This document shows, in pieces, positions 31,486 to 40,075 of a DNA stretch of 46,705 nucleotides. The notes under the pieces were generated by a model that saw only the letters and a program-made list of their open reading frames with translations, was not told where the DNA came from and searched no databases. The stretch comes from Nanobdellota archaeon (GTDB lineage: Archaea; Nanobdellota; Nanobdellia; Parvarchaeales; Parvarchaeaceae). The stretch is from positions 1 to 46,705 of the forward strand of contig JAJZNK010000035.1 of the NCBI GenBank assembly GCA_021811735.1, given 5' to 3'. A program made the position numbers and the translations under genes. Within the stretch, counting starts at the first letter, position 1, and each line of letters begins with the position of its first letter.

Positions 31486-32274
31486 CTACCCACTCACTAT
31501 TCTGGTTGTTAAAAAATTGTCTATCACGTTTTTGAGGGTGGAGTTTGGAAGAAACATCTCCCTTCCGTAAAATGTCCCTAGATCCGCAGGTGAGAGGTAA
31601 AACGCAAAGGTATTCTGGTACAGGAACATCGAACCGTTTAGAAACGTAGTATGGTTCAGCAATCTGGATGGGAAGGAAGATCTGTTCTCGCCATTGTAAA
31701 CGATGGTCGAGTTGACCTCAGACAGTGTCGGATTGTTGGGGAAGGCCACAAAGGTGCCAAAGCCAAGATTGACCTCTCTCGTTACGTTCCTGTTTAGTAC
31801 CGGGACTGAAATGTTGGAGTATATGCTGCATACTGCGAATGCATCTGTGTTTGAACTTGCGATTTCGCAGTTCTTTAGCGAGCTGCTTAAATTTTTTGCA
31901 GTGAAATTGTATGGAAAGAATGTGGCATCCGGCAGGTTCGATACATTTGCCATATCGAGGAGTATATTGTATCCGCTTGGAAGGGAGACATTACTAAAAA
32001 GCACGGAATAATAAAGACTGTTGTTTTCAACCACCTTATTGTTGTTTATTGCAAAGTCTCTGGCGGCCGTGTAATACTGAGATGGGACAAGAAGCGTAGA
32101 ATTCTGCTTGACTGCGTTGAAATATTCAAGCGCATACTGCACAGAATAAGGCAATGAACTGGTTGTCGCTGTGTTAGTCTTGTGAAGGGTTACAAACGCA
32201 AAAATTATGACCAGTAGGACCACTACCACGATTAAGACCTTTAGAAAGCTGGTGGGTATTCTTAGGACCGCCAT
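31486..32274 (-). CDS. N-terminally anchored extracellular protein
   Basis: The 262 residues have a short basic N-terminus and one hydrophobic helix (about 12-31: VLIVVVVLLVIIFAFVTL), with no cleavage site evident. The external domain is rich in Asn, Ser and Thr, has about 20 N-x-S/T sites and a Cys pair (LKNCEIASS, AVCSIYS). This fits a glycosylated surface protein. It ends with LTTRIVSG. It lies 3 bases behind the S26e-like stop on the same strand. No domain is recognised. Confidence 0.65.
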   Translation of the reverse strand: MAVLRIPTSFLKVLIVVVVLLVIIFAFVTLHKTNTATTSSLPYSVQYALEYFNAVKQNSTLLVPSQYYTAARDFAINNNKVVENNSLYYSVLFSNVSLPSGYNILLDMANVSNLPDATFFPYNFTAKNLSSSLKNCEIASSNTDAFAVCSIYSNISVPVLNRNVTREVNLGFGTFVAFPNNPTLSEVNSTIVYNGENRSSFPSRLLNHTTFLNGSMFLYQNTFAFYLSPADLGTFYGREMFLPNSTLKNVIDNFLTTRIVSG

Positions 32275-32277
32275 AAA

Positions 32278-32616
32278 CTATTGCTCATTGTTTTCTTGTT
32301 CGTCCTGATCTTCCTTCTCTTCGCTCAGGTTTATCTCGTTTTCGACCGTGTTATCAGGTGGCATTTCCGTGCCGACCGAATCTTCGGTTGCAAATATCGT
32401 AAATTTCCTTTTGACCCGCTTGCTAGTGGTCTTTTTCACGTACTTTGGCATTCCTTTGTAGAGTCTCTGTCCACGTATTTTCTTAGCGCAATCTGGGCAG
32501 TAATAAGCTTTTATACCGTCTCTAAAAAGATAAACTGCTCTGTCCCTTCTCGTTATCTGACCACATGAGGCGCACCTAACGTTGCTTGTTCTTCCCCTTC
32601 TTATGTTCTTTCCCAT
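32278..32616 (-). CDS. Ribosomal protein S26e-like zinc-ribbon protein
   Basis: The 112 residues start MGKNIRRGRTSNVRCASCGQITRRDRAV, matching the S26e pattern of a basic N-terminus, CxxC and a basic helix. The second CxxC (YYCPDC) follows at 40-43, so the zinc ligands are C15, C18, C40 and C43. It is shorter between the pairs than crenarchaeal S26e and has an added acidic tail (SEEKEDQDEQENNEQ). Its first 41 bases overlap the 3' end of cydB in another frame. TATATATAAG at about 32637-32648, inside cydB, lies 27 bases before the ATG and gives it its own promoter. Another zinc-ribbon protein is the alternative. Confidence 0.6.
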   Translation of the reverse strand: MGKNIRRGRTSNVRCASCGQITRRDRAVYLFRDGIKAYYCPDCAKKIRGQRLYKGMPKYVKKTTSKRVKRKFTIFATEDSVGTEMPPDNTVENEINLSEEKEDQDEQENNEQ

Positions 32617-33610
32617 TCTCTTTATTACTATTAGGCATTATATATAAGTTTGCTATCTTTGTTTCCTCAAATGAGCTGTCAGTGTATCGATTTGAGTAAT
32701 CCATGCCTGCATCGGGCCGTTTATACATGTAAAGGAAGAAAATCAACATCGCAGTCAGAAGCAGCCCTCCGACTATTGTGACTGCTAGAGACGCCGAAGA
32801 TACTGCAGAATTGTTCAGAAATGAGTAAAGAGAACGCGTTCCAAAAATCCTTCCATAGTTAAGAATGTTTATGGAAAGGACTGAGAGAAAGATCAACACA
32901 AATATCGGTTCGCGTCTGGATTTTCCGGTTAGAAAATAAAGCAACGATGTAAACGCGATTGCCACGGCAATAATGTAAGTCACATAGTTTACAATCATGC
33001 CGAGGGCACTCATCGAAATTATGAAAAGTGCTAGCCCTATGACAGTCATGAGAGGGGAAAGACCCTTGAATTTTTCGAGCCTGAAAAACGGAAAGGCGAG
33101 ACCAAAAACGATGAGAAGCAGCCCGACTATGAAACCTAAAGAATAATAATTTGAAACGAACGCGGATATGGAAAAAGAAGTGAGCGCCGAGTTTGTGCCC
33201 AATCCTGTTATCAGTGAAAGAAAGATTATAATTAGGACTAGCAAGATTGCAAAGCTTGCAATTGAGTAGGTTCTCGCGAGCAAAAGCTGGCTTATCTTTG
33301 AATCTTTCCACACATATTCGGAGAAAACCAAAAAAACGTTCCTCGCTATGAACAGGAAGGTGGCAAGGAGTATTGGAAACACGTACATGCTGTCTATGCT
33401 TGGAAAAACAGATGGATACAGTACTTCTGTGTTGACCACGAAAAAGACCGCAAACGTCCCTATTACTCCCCAAACCGGATCGAAATATTTCTTGACTGAC
33501 GGGAGGCTTTTCCTGTCATACATTATGGAAAGTGAGGACATAGCTTCTGTAATCAAGAACGTGAATAAAACGGCAAGGATTACGTAGTTCATCGTTATGT
33601 ATGTATTCAT
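32576..33610 (-). CDS. cydB: Cytochrome bd oxidase subunit II
   Basis: The partner of CydA in quinol oxidation by oxygen. The 344 residues have about nine hydrophobic helices and a lysine-rich cytoplasmic tail. Similarity to bacterial CydB is low by eye, but residues such as the N-terminal YVILAVLFTFLITEAMSS, the position behind cydA and the 4-base coupling (33607-33610) support the call. The last 41 bases overlap the S26e-like gene, and the tail NGKEHKKGKNKQR is largely dictated by that overlap. It is much more diverged than CydA, as is usual for archaeal subunit II. Confidence 0.78.
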   Translation of the reverse strand: MNTYITMNYVILAVLFTFLITEAMSSLSIMYDRKSLPSVKKYFDPVWGVIGTFAVFFVVNTEVLYPSVFPSIDSMYVFPILLATFLFIARNVFLVFSEYVWKDSKISQLLLARTYSIASFAILLVLIIIFLSLITGLGTNSALTSFSISAFVSNYYSLGFIVGLLLIVFGLAFPFFRLEKFKGLSPLMTVIGLALFIISMSALGMIVNYVTYIIAVAIAFTSLLYFLTGKSRREPIFVLIFLSVLSINILNYGRIFGTRSLYSFLNNSAVSSASLAVTIVGGLLLTAMLIFFLYMYKRPDAGMDYSNRYTDSSFEETKIANLYIMPNSNKENGKEHKKGKNKQR

Positions 33611-35022
33611 GCATTACCACCAAGCTCTTTGTTTAGGTCCCTCTTCCCGAGGACTTTCATAACGAAGAAGATTGTCAGAGGAATCACTGCGATGTAAAAT
33701 AATATCATAGCTATTCCTATCGGGACCACTGTTGGTGAAGTGTTGGCGGCAGCGGAAACGGTCATTACATTATATATTATCCAAGGCTGTCTTCCGACCT
33801 CATCAGTCACCCATCCATCCTCAAGCAAAAAGGCGGACAACGCCCCTACTGCAATCAGGATTTTCAAGACGAGGGGATTATCGAATGGATCCGAGAATAT
33901 TTTTTTTGAAAGGATTTTTCCGATTGTGACATTTGATGAAAGCCTCTGTTTTATCCCTCTCGTATTAATAATCCATAGCATAAGGAAAATCACCATAATG
34001 AAAGCTATCAGTATCCCTGTGCCGACCATAACATCGAAGGTGTTATGAACAACTGAGACTGGCGGCCATGTAGTTGGAGAATAAGCTGCGAGTGAATCAT
34101 TTGCTGCTATGACCCCGTTGAAGTTATACGTTGCAAGAAAACTCATGAGTCCTGGGATGTTTATTGCATCGATGGTTTTATTGTTTATGAGTAAACCACC
34201 TATAACCTCAGGAACGTGTGGGCCGGAAACAAAATTCATTTCGAGTGCTGCAAACTTTTCAGGCTGATAAACCATTAGAGAAGTTATCGATTGTATTCCT
34301 ATTATTACTGTCAGAACTATCGAGATTATGACTATAACTGCAGCGATTTTTGCGGATTTTTTATAGAACTCTCTCTGAATACCCTCAGTCTTAAGAAGTT
34401 TGTACGCAAAATAGGCGAGAAGAAACGCAGACCCGGCGAATATAGTCGAACCTACTACATGACCTATCTCTATCCAAGTTGTTGGTGTATTCAAAACCGC
34501 TAAGGGATTCACCCCTATTATTTTTCCTGTGCTCAGATAATATTGAATATTAAATCCGTTTGGAGTATTCATGAATGCATTGATCATCGTTATGAAAACT
34601 CCAGACATAACTGCGCCTATGGATATAAATACTGAAAGGATCCAATGCCTGATTCTATTTCTGAACCTGTTCCAGAAATATATATAAATTCCTAAGAGCA
34701 CCGCCTCGGTGAAGAATGCAAATACCTCCATATACAACGGGAGGATTCCCACCTGCCCCAGGACTGCTATGAATTTCGGCCAGAGCACGAAAAGTTCGAT
34801 AGCGACGACTACGCCACTCGCCGTTCCGACTGCAAAAAAGATTATCAACGCATTTGCAAGCCGCTTGGCCATCACGTCATACATTTTACTCTGGTATTTT
34901 ATGGAGAAGTATTCAGCGATGCTCATTATTATGGGGAGCGTCATTCCCATGGTAACCAGGAGGATATGCACTGCTAAAGAATAACCCATCAATCCAGCAT
35001 CGAAAATAACAAGATTAACCAT
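33607..35022 (-). CDS. cydA: Cytochrome bd oxidase subunit I
   Basis: CydA holds three hemes and the quinol site and reduces oxygen to water without pumping protons. The 471 residues have the conserved heme ligands H19 (heme b595 in current E. coli numbering), H188 and M332 (heme b558), and the glutamates E99 and E106. The Q-loop element QPEKFAALE is at 253-261 and the GRQPW signature at 410-414. The Q loop is of the short type. It is the first gene of the operon. This is direct evidence for aerobic respiration or oxygen detoxification. Confidence 0.95.
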   Translation of the reverse strand: MVNLVIFDAGLMGYSLAVHILLVTMGMTLPIIMSIAEYFSIKYQSKMYDVMAKRLANALIIFFAVGTASGVVVAIELFVLWPKFIAVLGQVGILPLYMEVFAFFTEAVLLGIYIYFWNRFRNRIRHWILSVFISIGAVMSGVFITMINAFMNTPNGFNIQYYLSTGKIIGVNPLAVLNTPTTWIEIGHVVGSTIFAGSAFLLAYFAYKLLKTEGIQREFYKKSAKIAAVIVIISIVLTVIIGIQSITSLMVYQPEKFAALEMNFVSGPHVPEVIGGLLINNKTIDAINIPGLMSFLATYNFNGVIAANDSLAAYSPTTWPPVSVVHNTFDVMVGTGILIAFIMVIFLMLWIINTRGIKQRLSSNVTIGKILSKKIFSDPFDNPLVLKILIAVGALSAFLLEDGWVTDEVGRQPWIIYNVMTVSAAANTSPTVVPIGIAMILFYIAVIPLTIFFVMKVLGKRDLNKELGGNA

Positions 35023-35055
35023 TGTAGTATAACATTTTAACTTTATTTATGGGTT

Positions 35056-35766
35056 TCAAAAGTTTATAGAGCCTTTTGGATAAAGGACCTTATTACCTGA
35101 TGAAGCCAATTTTCTCACCATCCTCTCTGAATCCAGTGACAAGTGAACTGGCACGAGTTTCTTTGCATGGCTTTCATCGAAGACCCTCATAGTCGTGCTG
35201 TAAGTGGAATGCTTCCAGAAATCTGCTTCCTTCTGCTTTTTGTCAGTATATGTCATTTCATGTAGCAGTATATCTGCATCTTCTGCGCCCTTCACAACGT
35301 TTTCGCTGTAAGCAGTGTCGCCGCTGTAGAATATAGTCTTACCTTTGTAGTCTACTCTGTAACCATTGTCTGTGACGAAATGTTTTGCCCTGAAGGGAGT
35401 TATAGGCCCATAGGGCTTATCCTCTATGAATTCAAAAGGGGTGTTGAAAGTTGGAGGGGTTCTCAGGAGCTTTAGCAGCCGTTCCATGCTGGATTTTATC
35501 CCCTTCGGTCCAAGAACTGTAAGTTTTCTGTCTGCCTTGTATATTGACCGATACCAGAACAACTCGGGCAACCCACTAAAATGATCAAGATGCATGTGAG
35601 TTATCAACACCGTCTCTATCTTACGAGGATCTACTCCTATATCCAAAAGTGACTCTACTGTATGTGGGCCGAAATCAAACACCATTTTGTCGTCAAGCAG
35701 AAAAGAAACATTCCTTTCGCCTTTGATAAGATTAGAACTCCATTTCCCGAGAAATTTTATGTTCAT
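35056..35766 (-). CDS. MBL-fold metallo-hydrolase (RNase Z-like)
   Basis: The 236 residues form a metallo-beta-lactamase fold with THMHLDH (H57, H59, D61, H62), an FYSGDTAYSEN segment (SGDT motif), HEMTY, and a C-terminal HLSL. It resembles the RNase Z/arylsulfatase branch, but the long exosite insertion of tRNase Z is not evident, so tRNA 3'-end processing is only one option. Its start overlaps the MFS transporter stop by 4 bases, so the two are co-translated; a hydrolase acting on the transported compound is equally possible. Confidence 0.75.
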   Translation of the reverse strand: MNIKFLGKWSSNLIKGERNVSFLLDDKMVFDFGPHTVESLLDIGVDPRKIETVLITHMHLDHFSGLPELFWYRSIYKADRKLTVLGPKGIKSSMERLLKLLRTPPTFNTPFEFIEDKPYGPITPFRAKHFVTDNGYRVDYKGKTIFYSGDTAYSENVVKGAEDADILLHEMTYTDKKQKEADFWKHSTYSTTMRVFDESHAKKLVPVHLSLDSERMVRKLASSGNKVLYPKGSINF

Positions 35767-37139
35767 TCCGTTAACGCTTCCAGGCTTTTATCCTTTGTCT
35801 CTGGCGCCATGAAAACTGTAAGAAGAAGTCCTATAAGTCCTGCTATTGCGAAGAACAGAAGTCCGTATCCCAACCCATAAAGTGCAACTATAGTAGGAAA
35901 AGTAGTAAGTCCAAGGATTGCACCTATTCTGCTTATCGAAGTTCCCCATCCCTGTCCCGTCGCCCTTATGGTTGTAGGAAACAGTTCCTGTCCGTATACG
36001 AAGTCTGTGCTTCCCATACCCCAAGACTGAGTGAGTTCGAAAAGAATGTACATTGAAGCTATCACCACTCCAGTTATTCCGGCTGCAAAGGCATCCGTTG
36101 GAGTGCGCATTGCGATTATAGCCAAAACTAAAAGCGATACGAACATTCCTGCAAACCCTAATATCGTAACAGGTTTTCTACCCCACCTATCAACTGTGAG
36201 TATACACATTACTGAACCGATGATGGCGATTGAAGAGAATATCGCGGATCCAAGAATAGAAAGACTGTGGCTTAAACCAAGCAGTATAAGTATTGTAGGG
36301 GTAAACAATCCTATGCCGTAAAACGCTACGTCATAGAAGAACCATGCTAAACCAAAGTAAATCGTATTCTTTAGGTATTTTCTATCAAACAACGTGAAGA
36401 ATGAAACTTTTTTGTGTGTTGCCAGAATCTTGTCTGCCTTACCACCTGTTACAATCATTTCAGACTCCCTAGCTTTTGCCAATTCACCGTTATTGGCCAG
36501 CCATCTTGCAGATTCAGGCACTTTTCTCCTTAATATAAGTACGATTATTGCAGGGATGATACCTATTGCGAACATCACCCTCCAAGATATACTTCCAAGT
36601 GGAAGCAATAAATAGCCAACTACGAATGCAAATGCAGCTCCTACCCACCAAGCAAGACCATCGCTTGCTAGGAATTTACCCCTTGATTTCTTAGGACTGA
36701 TTTCAGATATTATGGTTGCGCCTATTGCGTAGTCTGCACCTATTGCTAGACCAAGTATCAACCTGAATATAAAGAGCGACCAGAAATTGAACGACAAAGA
36801 GATTGCGGCAGTGAATATTATGAAGATTACCATGTCCCAAAGGTACATGAACTTCCTTCCCCTAACATCGGTTATATAACCTATAGTCAAAGCCCCGAAA
36901 AGCATTCCGATGGTTGTAGATGCTGCCATCAGTCCTTTACCTAGAGGAGTATTTGCGTAACTGAATGCAGATAAGACCGTTATTATAGTCAAAGCTACAC
37001 CGATAATTGATATGTCGTAACCGTCTAAGAATGTTCCTGCAACGGAGAGAAGAGTTATCCTGTAATGATTAGAATTTGTCTTTGCATTATCTAGAGCAGA
37101 ATAGGAAGCAACCTTGCTAGCACTCTGCTTTTTTTGCAT
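35763..37139 (-). CDS. MFS transporter (metabolite:H+ symporter-like)
   Basis: The 458 residues have 12 helices. FLDGYDISIIG (37-47) in helix 1 is typical of the phosphate/aromatic acid/sugar-type symporters, MFS motif A GYITDVRGRK is at 87-96, and its half-repeat VDRWGRKP lies between helices 8 and 9. The loop KKSRGKFLASDGLAWWVG and the segment TEL-type TQSWGMGSTDFVYGQELFPT...RATGQG match the sugar/organic-acid porter group. The substrate is unknown. A perfect 9-bp inverted repeat covers its transcription start, pointing to repressor control. The MBL-fold gene is coupled downstream. Confidence 0.88.
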   Translation of the reverse strand: MQKKQSASKVASYSALDNAKTNSNHYRITLLSVAGTFLDGYDISIIGVALTIITVLSAFSYANTPLGKGLMAASTTIGMLFGALTIGYITDVRGRKFMYLWDMVIFIIFTAAISLSFNFWSLFIFRLILGLAIGADYAIGATIISEISPKKSRGKFLASDGLAWWVGAAFAFVVGYLLLPLGSISWRVMFAIGIIPAIIVLILRRKVPESARWLANNGELAKARESEMIVTGGKADKILATHKKVSFFTLFDRKYLKNTIYFGLAWFFYDVAFYGIGLFTPTILILLGLSHSLSILGSAIFSSIAIIGSVMCILTVDRWGRKPVTILGFAGMFVSLLVLAIIAMRTPTDAFAAGITGVVIASMYILFELTQSWGMGSTDFVYGQELFPTTIRATGQGWGTSISRIGAILGLTTFPTIVALYGLGYGLLFFAIAGLIGLLLTVFMAPETKDKSLEALTE

Positions 37140-37160
37140 AAAAGTTATCTAAACTTTTAT
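37138..37160. promoter_or_regulatory. Operator-like 9-bp inverted repeat at the MFS start
   Basis: ATAAAAGTT (37138-37146) and AACTTTTAT (37152-37160) are perfect inverted copies around ATCTA. The left arm includes part of the start codon (37137-37139). A TATA-like TTTAAATAC on the gene's strand (37162-37170) ends just outside, so the repeat spans the transcription start and would block initiation when bound. Confidence 0.6.
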
Positions 37161-37378
37161 GTATTTAAAGGTTACTGTCAGGTCGGCCATATAAAAACAC
37201 CATAGACTAATACCTGACTATTATATAGTACAGAAGTTGGTATAAATTTGCGCAGTTAAGGCGTTGCTATTTGAATAGCTATCGAATTTGTTTTTTATTT
37301 TTACTGAACCAACTCACTATATTTACGCACCCATTACGAACGGGAAAGACATAAAAACGAGACAAACAATACAATTAA

Positions 37379-37747
37379 ATGGAGCCACAAAGTGACCTTA
37401 CAAGAAACGTTGTAGAGCTCAGGGAATCGATAAAAATCTTTGACCAGAGAATTTCACAGTTGAAAGACACTATCAAAATGGTGGACCAGAACAACCTTGA
37501 AAAATATAAAGAGATAAAATTAGCCATCCAAAGCATAAACAATGAAATCTCCAGCAGCAAAACCAAGATCTTCGAACTAGAGGACGCAATCAATAGACTG
37601 GAACGGCAATCGGAGAATTTCGCAAAGTCACAGGATATCAAAGTCATAGAGAAATATCTTAGCTTTGTTGACCCTTCAAGGTTTTTAAATAAGGAAGACG
37701 TTATTAAAATTGTAAACGATTACATGAACAGTAAGAAGTGGAGTTGA
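37379..37747 (+). CDS. Small coiled-coil protein
   Basis: The 122 residues have a strong coiled coil over about 8-82 (heptad-spaced I, L and V between charged residues, for example LRESIKIFDQRISQLKDTI) and a short C-terminal helical unit, FVDPSRFLNKEDVIKIVNDYM. No membrane segment. The next gene begins 2 bases after its stop, so the two coiled-coil proteins probably form a complex. Similar pairs occur in other DPANN archaea as far as I recall; the role is unknown. Confidence 0.65.
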   Translation: MEPQSDLTRNVVELRESIKIFDQRISQLKDTIKMVDQNNLEKYKEIKLAIQSINNEISSSKTKIFELEDAINRLERQSENFAKSQDIKVIEKYLSFVDPSRFLNKEDVIKIVNDYMNSKKWS

Positions 37748-37749
37748 AT

Positions 37750-38400
37750 ATGAATCTGATGAATGCATTTAAGAAAAAAGATGAGGACTTACCTGATGTA
37801 AGCGGCATGCTTGCAAATGGGATGAGCCAACAAGATATAATAGACAGTCTAAGGCAGCAAGGATACGACAGCACAACGATAAAGGATGCGCTTGTAAACG
37901 CTTTGAGAAATCAAGCGCCCCAGACAAGCACTGCACCACAGGCGGCGGAACCAGTAAGACAGGAGCAGCCAATCCAAAGGGCGCAACCGTTGCAGCAACC
38001 TGTTATGCAAGAAAGACCTGCTAATCAGTTTTCAAACGCCCAGAATTCCAGCGGACAGAATATAGATAACATACAGCAGATACTAGAGCAGATAATAGAC
38101 GAGAAATGGAAGTCATCTGCATCTGAGCTTAACTCCTTAAGGTCAGGGATGAACATAAACTCTACTTCTATTGAAAATATCAAGGATCAGATAGACAAAC
38201 TTAACCAGAGAATAGACAGTATACAGAACACTATGGTTGGAAAAACCGAAGAATACAATAAAACAATTTCTGATGTAAATGTAGAGCTGCAGGCCTTTGA
38301 AAAAGTGATAGATAGACTTGTTCCTGCCATAAGCGACAGCATAAAAGAGCTTAGGGATTTGATAGAGGGCCTGAAGCCTCAAAAAGGATTAAACGCTTAA
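37750..38400 (+). CDS. Coiled-coil protein with N-terminal helical motif
   Basis: From ATG 37750 the product has 216 residues; a GTG at 37738 would overlap the upstream gene. Residues about 15-50 form a UBA-like two- or three-helix unit (MLANGMSQQDIIDSL, QQGYDSTTIKDALVNAL). A Gln/Pro-rich linker (55-105) and a long C-terminal coiled coil (110-210) follow. The layout resembles a scaffold or adaptor. It is coupled to the coiled-coil gene upstream. Confidence 0.65.
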   Translation: MNLMNAFKKKDEDLPDVSGMLANGMSQQDIIDSLRQQGYDSTTIKDALVNALRNQAPQTSTAPQAAEPVRQEQPIQRAQPLQQPVMQERPANQFSNAQNSSGQNIDNIQQILEQIIDEKWKSSASELNSLRSGMNINSTSIENIKDQIDKLNQRIDSIQNTMVGKTEEYNKTISDVNVELQAFEKVIDRLVPAISDSIKELRDLIEGLKPQKGLNA

Positions 38401-38426
38401 ATACAACCTGTTTTCTCTTGAAATAT

Positions 38427-39236
38427 ATGGGAAAACTGCATAAATTGGATGGATTTAAGAATCTTGACGATTTGGTCGAGGAGGATTACAAGAACGGTGT
38501 AGCCAATTACAGCCTCGGAATTCTTGGTGAGATTACAGGGTTGTTGATTAAAAAATCCATTTTCGTTAATGAAAACCCTTTCATTGGTAGATTTTTAGTA
38601 AGGAAAGACGAATTGGAAGAAGAAGAGGAGGGAATTACGAAGTTCATATATTCTTTGTCGCCTAAATCATTAAAATATCTACATGGCATGACGACTGGTG
38701 AACTATATATTTTTGATCAGGATGAGTACACCTTGTCGACGATTTCGACATATTTTGAGCATGGAGATATAATCAATTCCTGGGAGCCTGTGCAGCTTCA
38801 CGAGGACGAGATACAATTGCTGGAAAACCTAAATAACCAGCCGGAAAAAATAAAGACACTAATGTCTAAAATGTCTGATACATTTTATAAATTCGCGGAG
38901 AACAATTTCTTTGCCTACGAGATAAAGAGCAAATCCAGTGTGTTTTTGGAGTACGATGACGGAGACTCGGGAGATATGTCTAGAGTCTACTTGTTGAAAA
39001 ATGACACTGCTAAAGACTTGATAGAGAAAGTGATGAACACTGACAGCAAAAACCTGACTGAGCTTTACAAAAATCTCAATGGAAGATTGTTCATAAAGGA
39101 CAGTAAGAATGATGTATATTCTCTGGAGATAAACGAAGGGGCTGCCGAGTTCACAAAGCACATGAAAACCGGGGACCGGGAATCGATAATCATGGGTAGG
39201 ATAAACCATGACGACAACAAAGATATGTATGTCTGA
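38427..39236 (+). CDS. Hypothetical protein with N-terminal LDDL motif (unknown cluster 1)
   Basis: The 269 residues start MGKLHKLDGFKNLDDL. The ATG at 38427 is about 26 bases after a TTAAATAC box (38397-38404) that overlaps the preceding stop codon. The protein is acidic and alpha/beta, without signal peptide or membrane helix. It has an N-terminal NLDDLVEED segment (11-19), an acidic patch (DELEEEEEG, about 65-73) and a C-terminal half with KSSVFLEYDDGD and LFIKDSKNDVYSL. It partly parallels the next protein in length and secondary-structure pattern, so the two could be distant paralogues. No family is recognised. Confidence 0.6.
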   Translation: MGKLHKLDGFKNLDDLVEEDYKNGVANYSLGILGEITGLLIKKSIFVNENPFIGRFLVRKDELEEEEEGITKFIYSLSPKSLKYLHGMTTGELYIFDQDEYTLSTISTYFEHGDIINSWEPVQLHEDEIQLLENLNNQPEKIKTLMSKMSDTFYKFAENNFFAYEIKSKSSVFLEYDDGDSGDMSRVYLLKNDTAKDLIEKVMNTDSKNLTELYKNLNGRLFIKDSKNDVYSLEINEGAAEFTKHMKTGDRESIIMGRINHDDNKDMYV

Positions 39237-40074
39237 AAGAAAAAGACTAGATGACTTTATCGACGAAGGAAACGAAGCGATGGTGGATTTGAGGACTTCG
39301 GAAATATTTCAATTGTCTGCAAAAATAAAGGACGGTTCAAGGTTTATCAAAGACAATGTCGGCTTGCACGGGTATTACTTGAGCAAATCCAACCATAGAA
39401 TAGTCGAACAGATTAAGGCGTTGAGCGATACTGAAAGAGACTATCTTTATTACGCTCTTAATAAACCATTAGTCATACTGGATGAAAATAACCTAGTTTA
39501 TACCTTCGACCAGAAGTTCAGCGGACTTGATGCTTTTTCAGTCTTTTACGAACTAAAGATTAATGACGGCCACCTATCTGAATTAAATAAAATTTATGAT
39601 GGCGGAGAAAAACCAGGCACGGATTATGATAAAAAATTTTCAGAAATGTACAGAATTTCGTCCGATATAAAAAACTATGGATTTAAAGTGATACTTACCG
39701 TGCAAAACAAGGATATAGTTTTTTACCTGACGGAACTTCAGTCGATGGGAAAGAAAGGTAAGAAGATACTAAAATACCTTTCTAATCTCAAATCTGATGA
39801 CCTGTCGGATATGAGTTATATAACGCAGCGTTTTTCGATAATAGACACTGAAAAAAATATAGGATATGCAATAATAGACACTAAGGATGGTAATAACAAA
39901 GAGATAACAAAATTCGTAGAAGAGGAGAAAGCCCAATACGAAGGCCTTTACAAGATATTGCAGATGGCTAAGCAGACCCCGAAAAACAAAACATTACTCA
40001 TACCGGGAAAAATAGAGGAAAATACATCCGAATATAAGCCGCCTAACACTGACCCATCTGATATGTACCGTTGA
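39229..40074 (+). CDS. Hypothetical protein with N-terminal LDDF motif (unknown cluster 1)
   Basis: The ATG at 39229 is chosen over 39208 because it overlaps the upstream stop by only 8 bases (ATGTCTGA). The product has 281 residues: MSERKRLDDFIDEGNEAMVDL at the start, then alternating strands and helices (SKSNHRIVEQIKALSDTERDYLYYAL), and a C-terminal half with VILTVQNKDIVFYLTEL and RFSIIDTEKNIGYAIID that mirrors the previous protein. The C-terminal tail is polar and Pro-rich. No membrane part, no recognised domain. It is the last gene of its transcript and converges on aspS. Confidence 0.6.
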   Translation: MSERKRLDDFIDEGNEAMVDLRTSEIFQLSAKIKDGSRFIKDNVGLHGYYLSKSNHRIVEQIKALSDTERDYLYYALNKPLVILDENNLVYTFDQKFSGLDAFSVFYELKINDGHLSELNKIYDGGEKPGTDYDKKFSEMYRISSDIKNYGFKVILTVQNKDIVFYLTELQSMGKKGKKILKYLSNLKSDDLSDMSYITQRFSIIDTEKNIGYAIIDTKDGNNKEITKFVEEEKAQYEGLYKILQMAKQTPKNKTLLIPGKIEENTSEYKPPNTDPSDMYR

Positions 40075-40075
40075 A

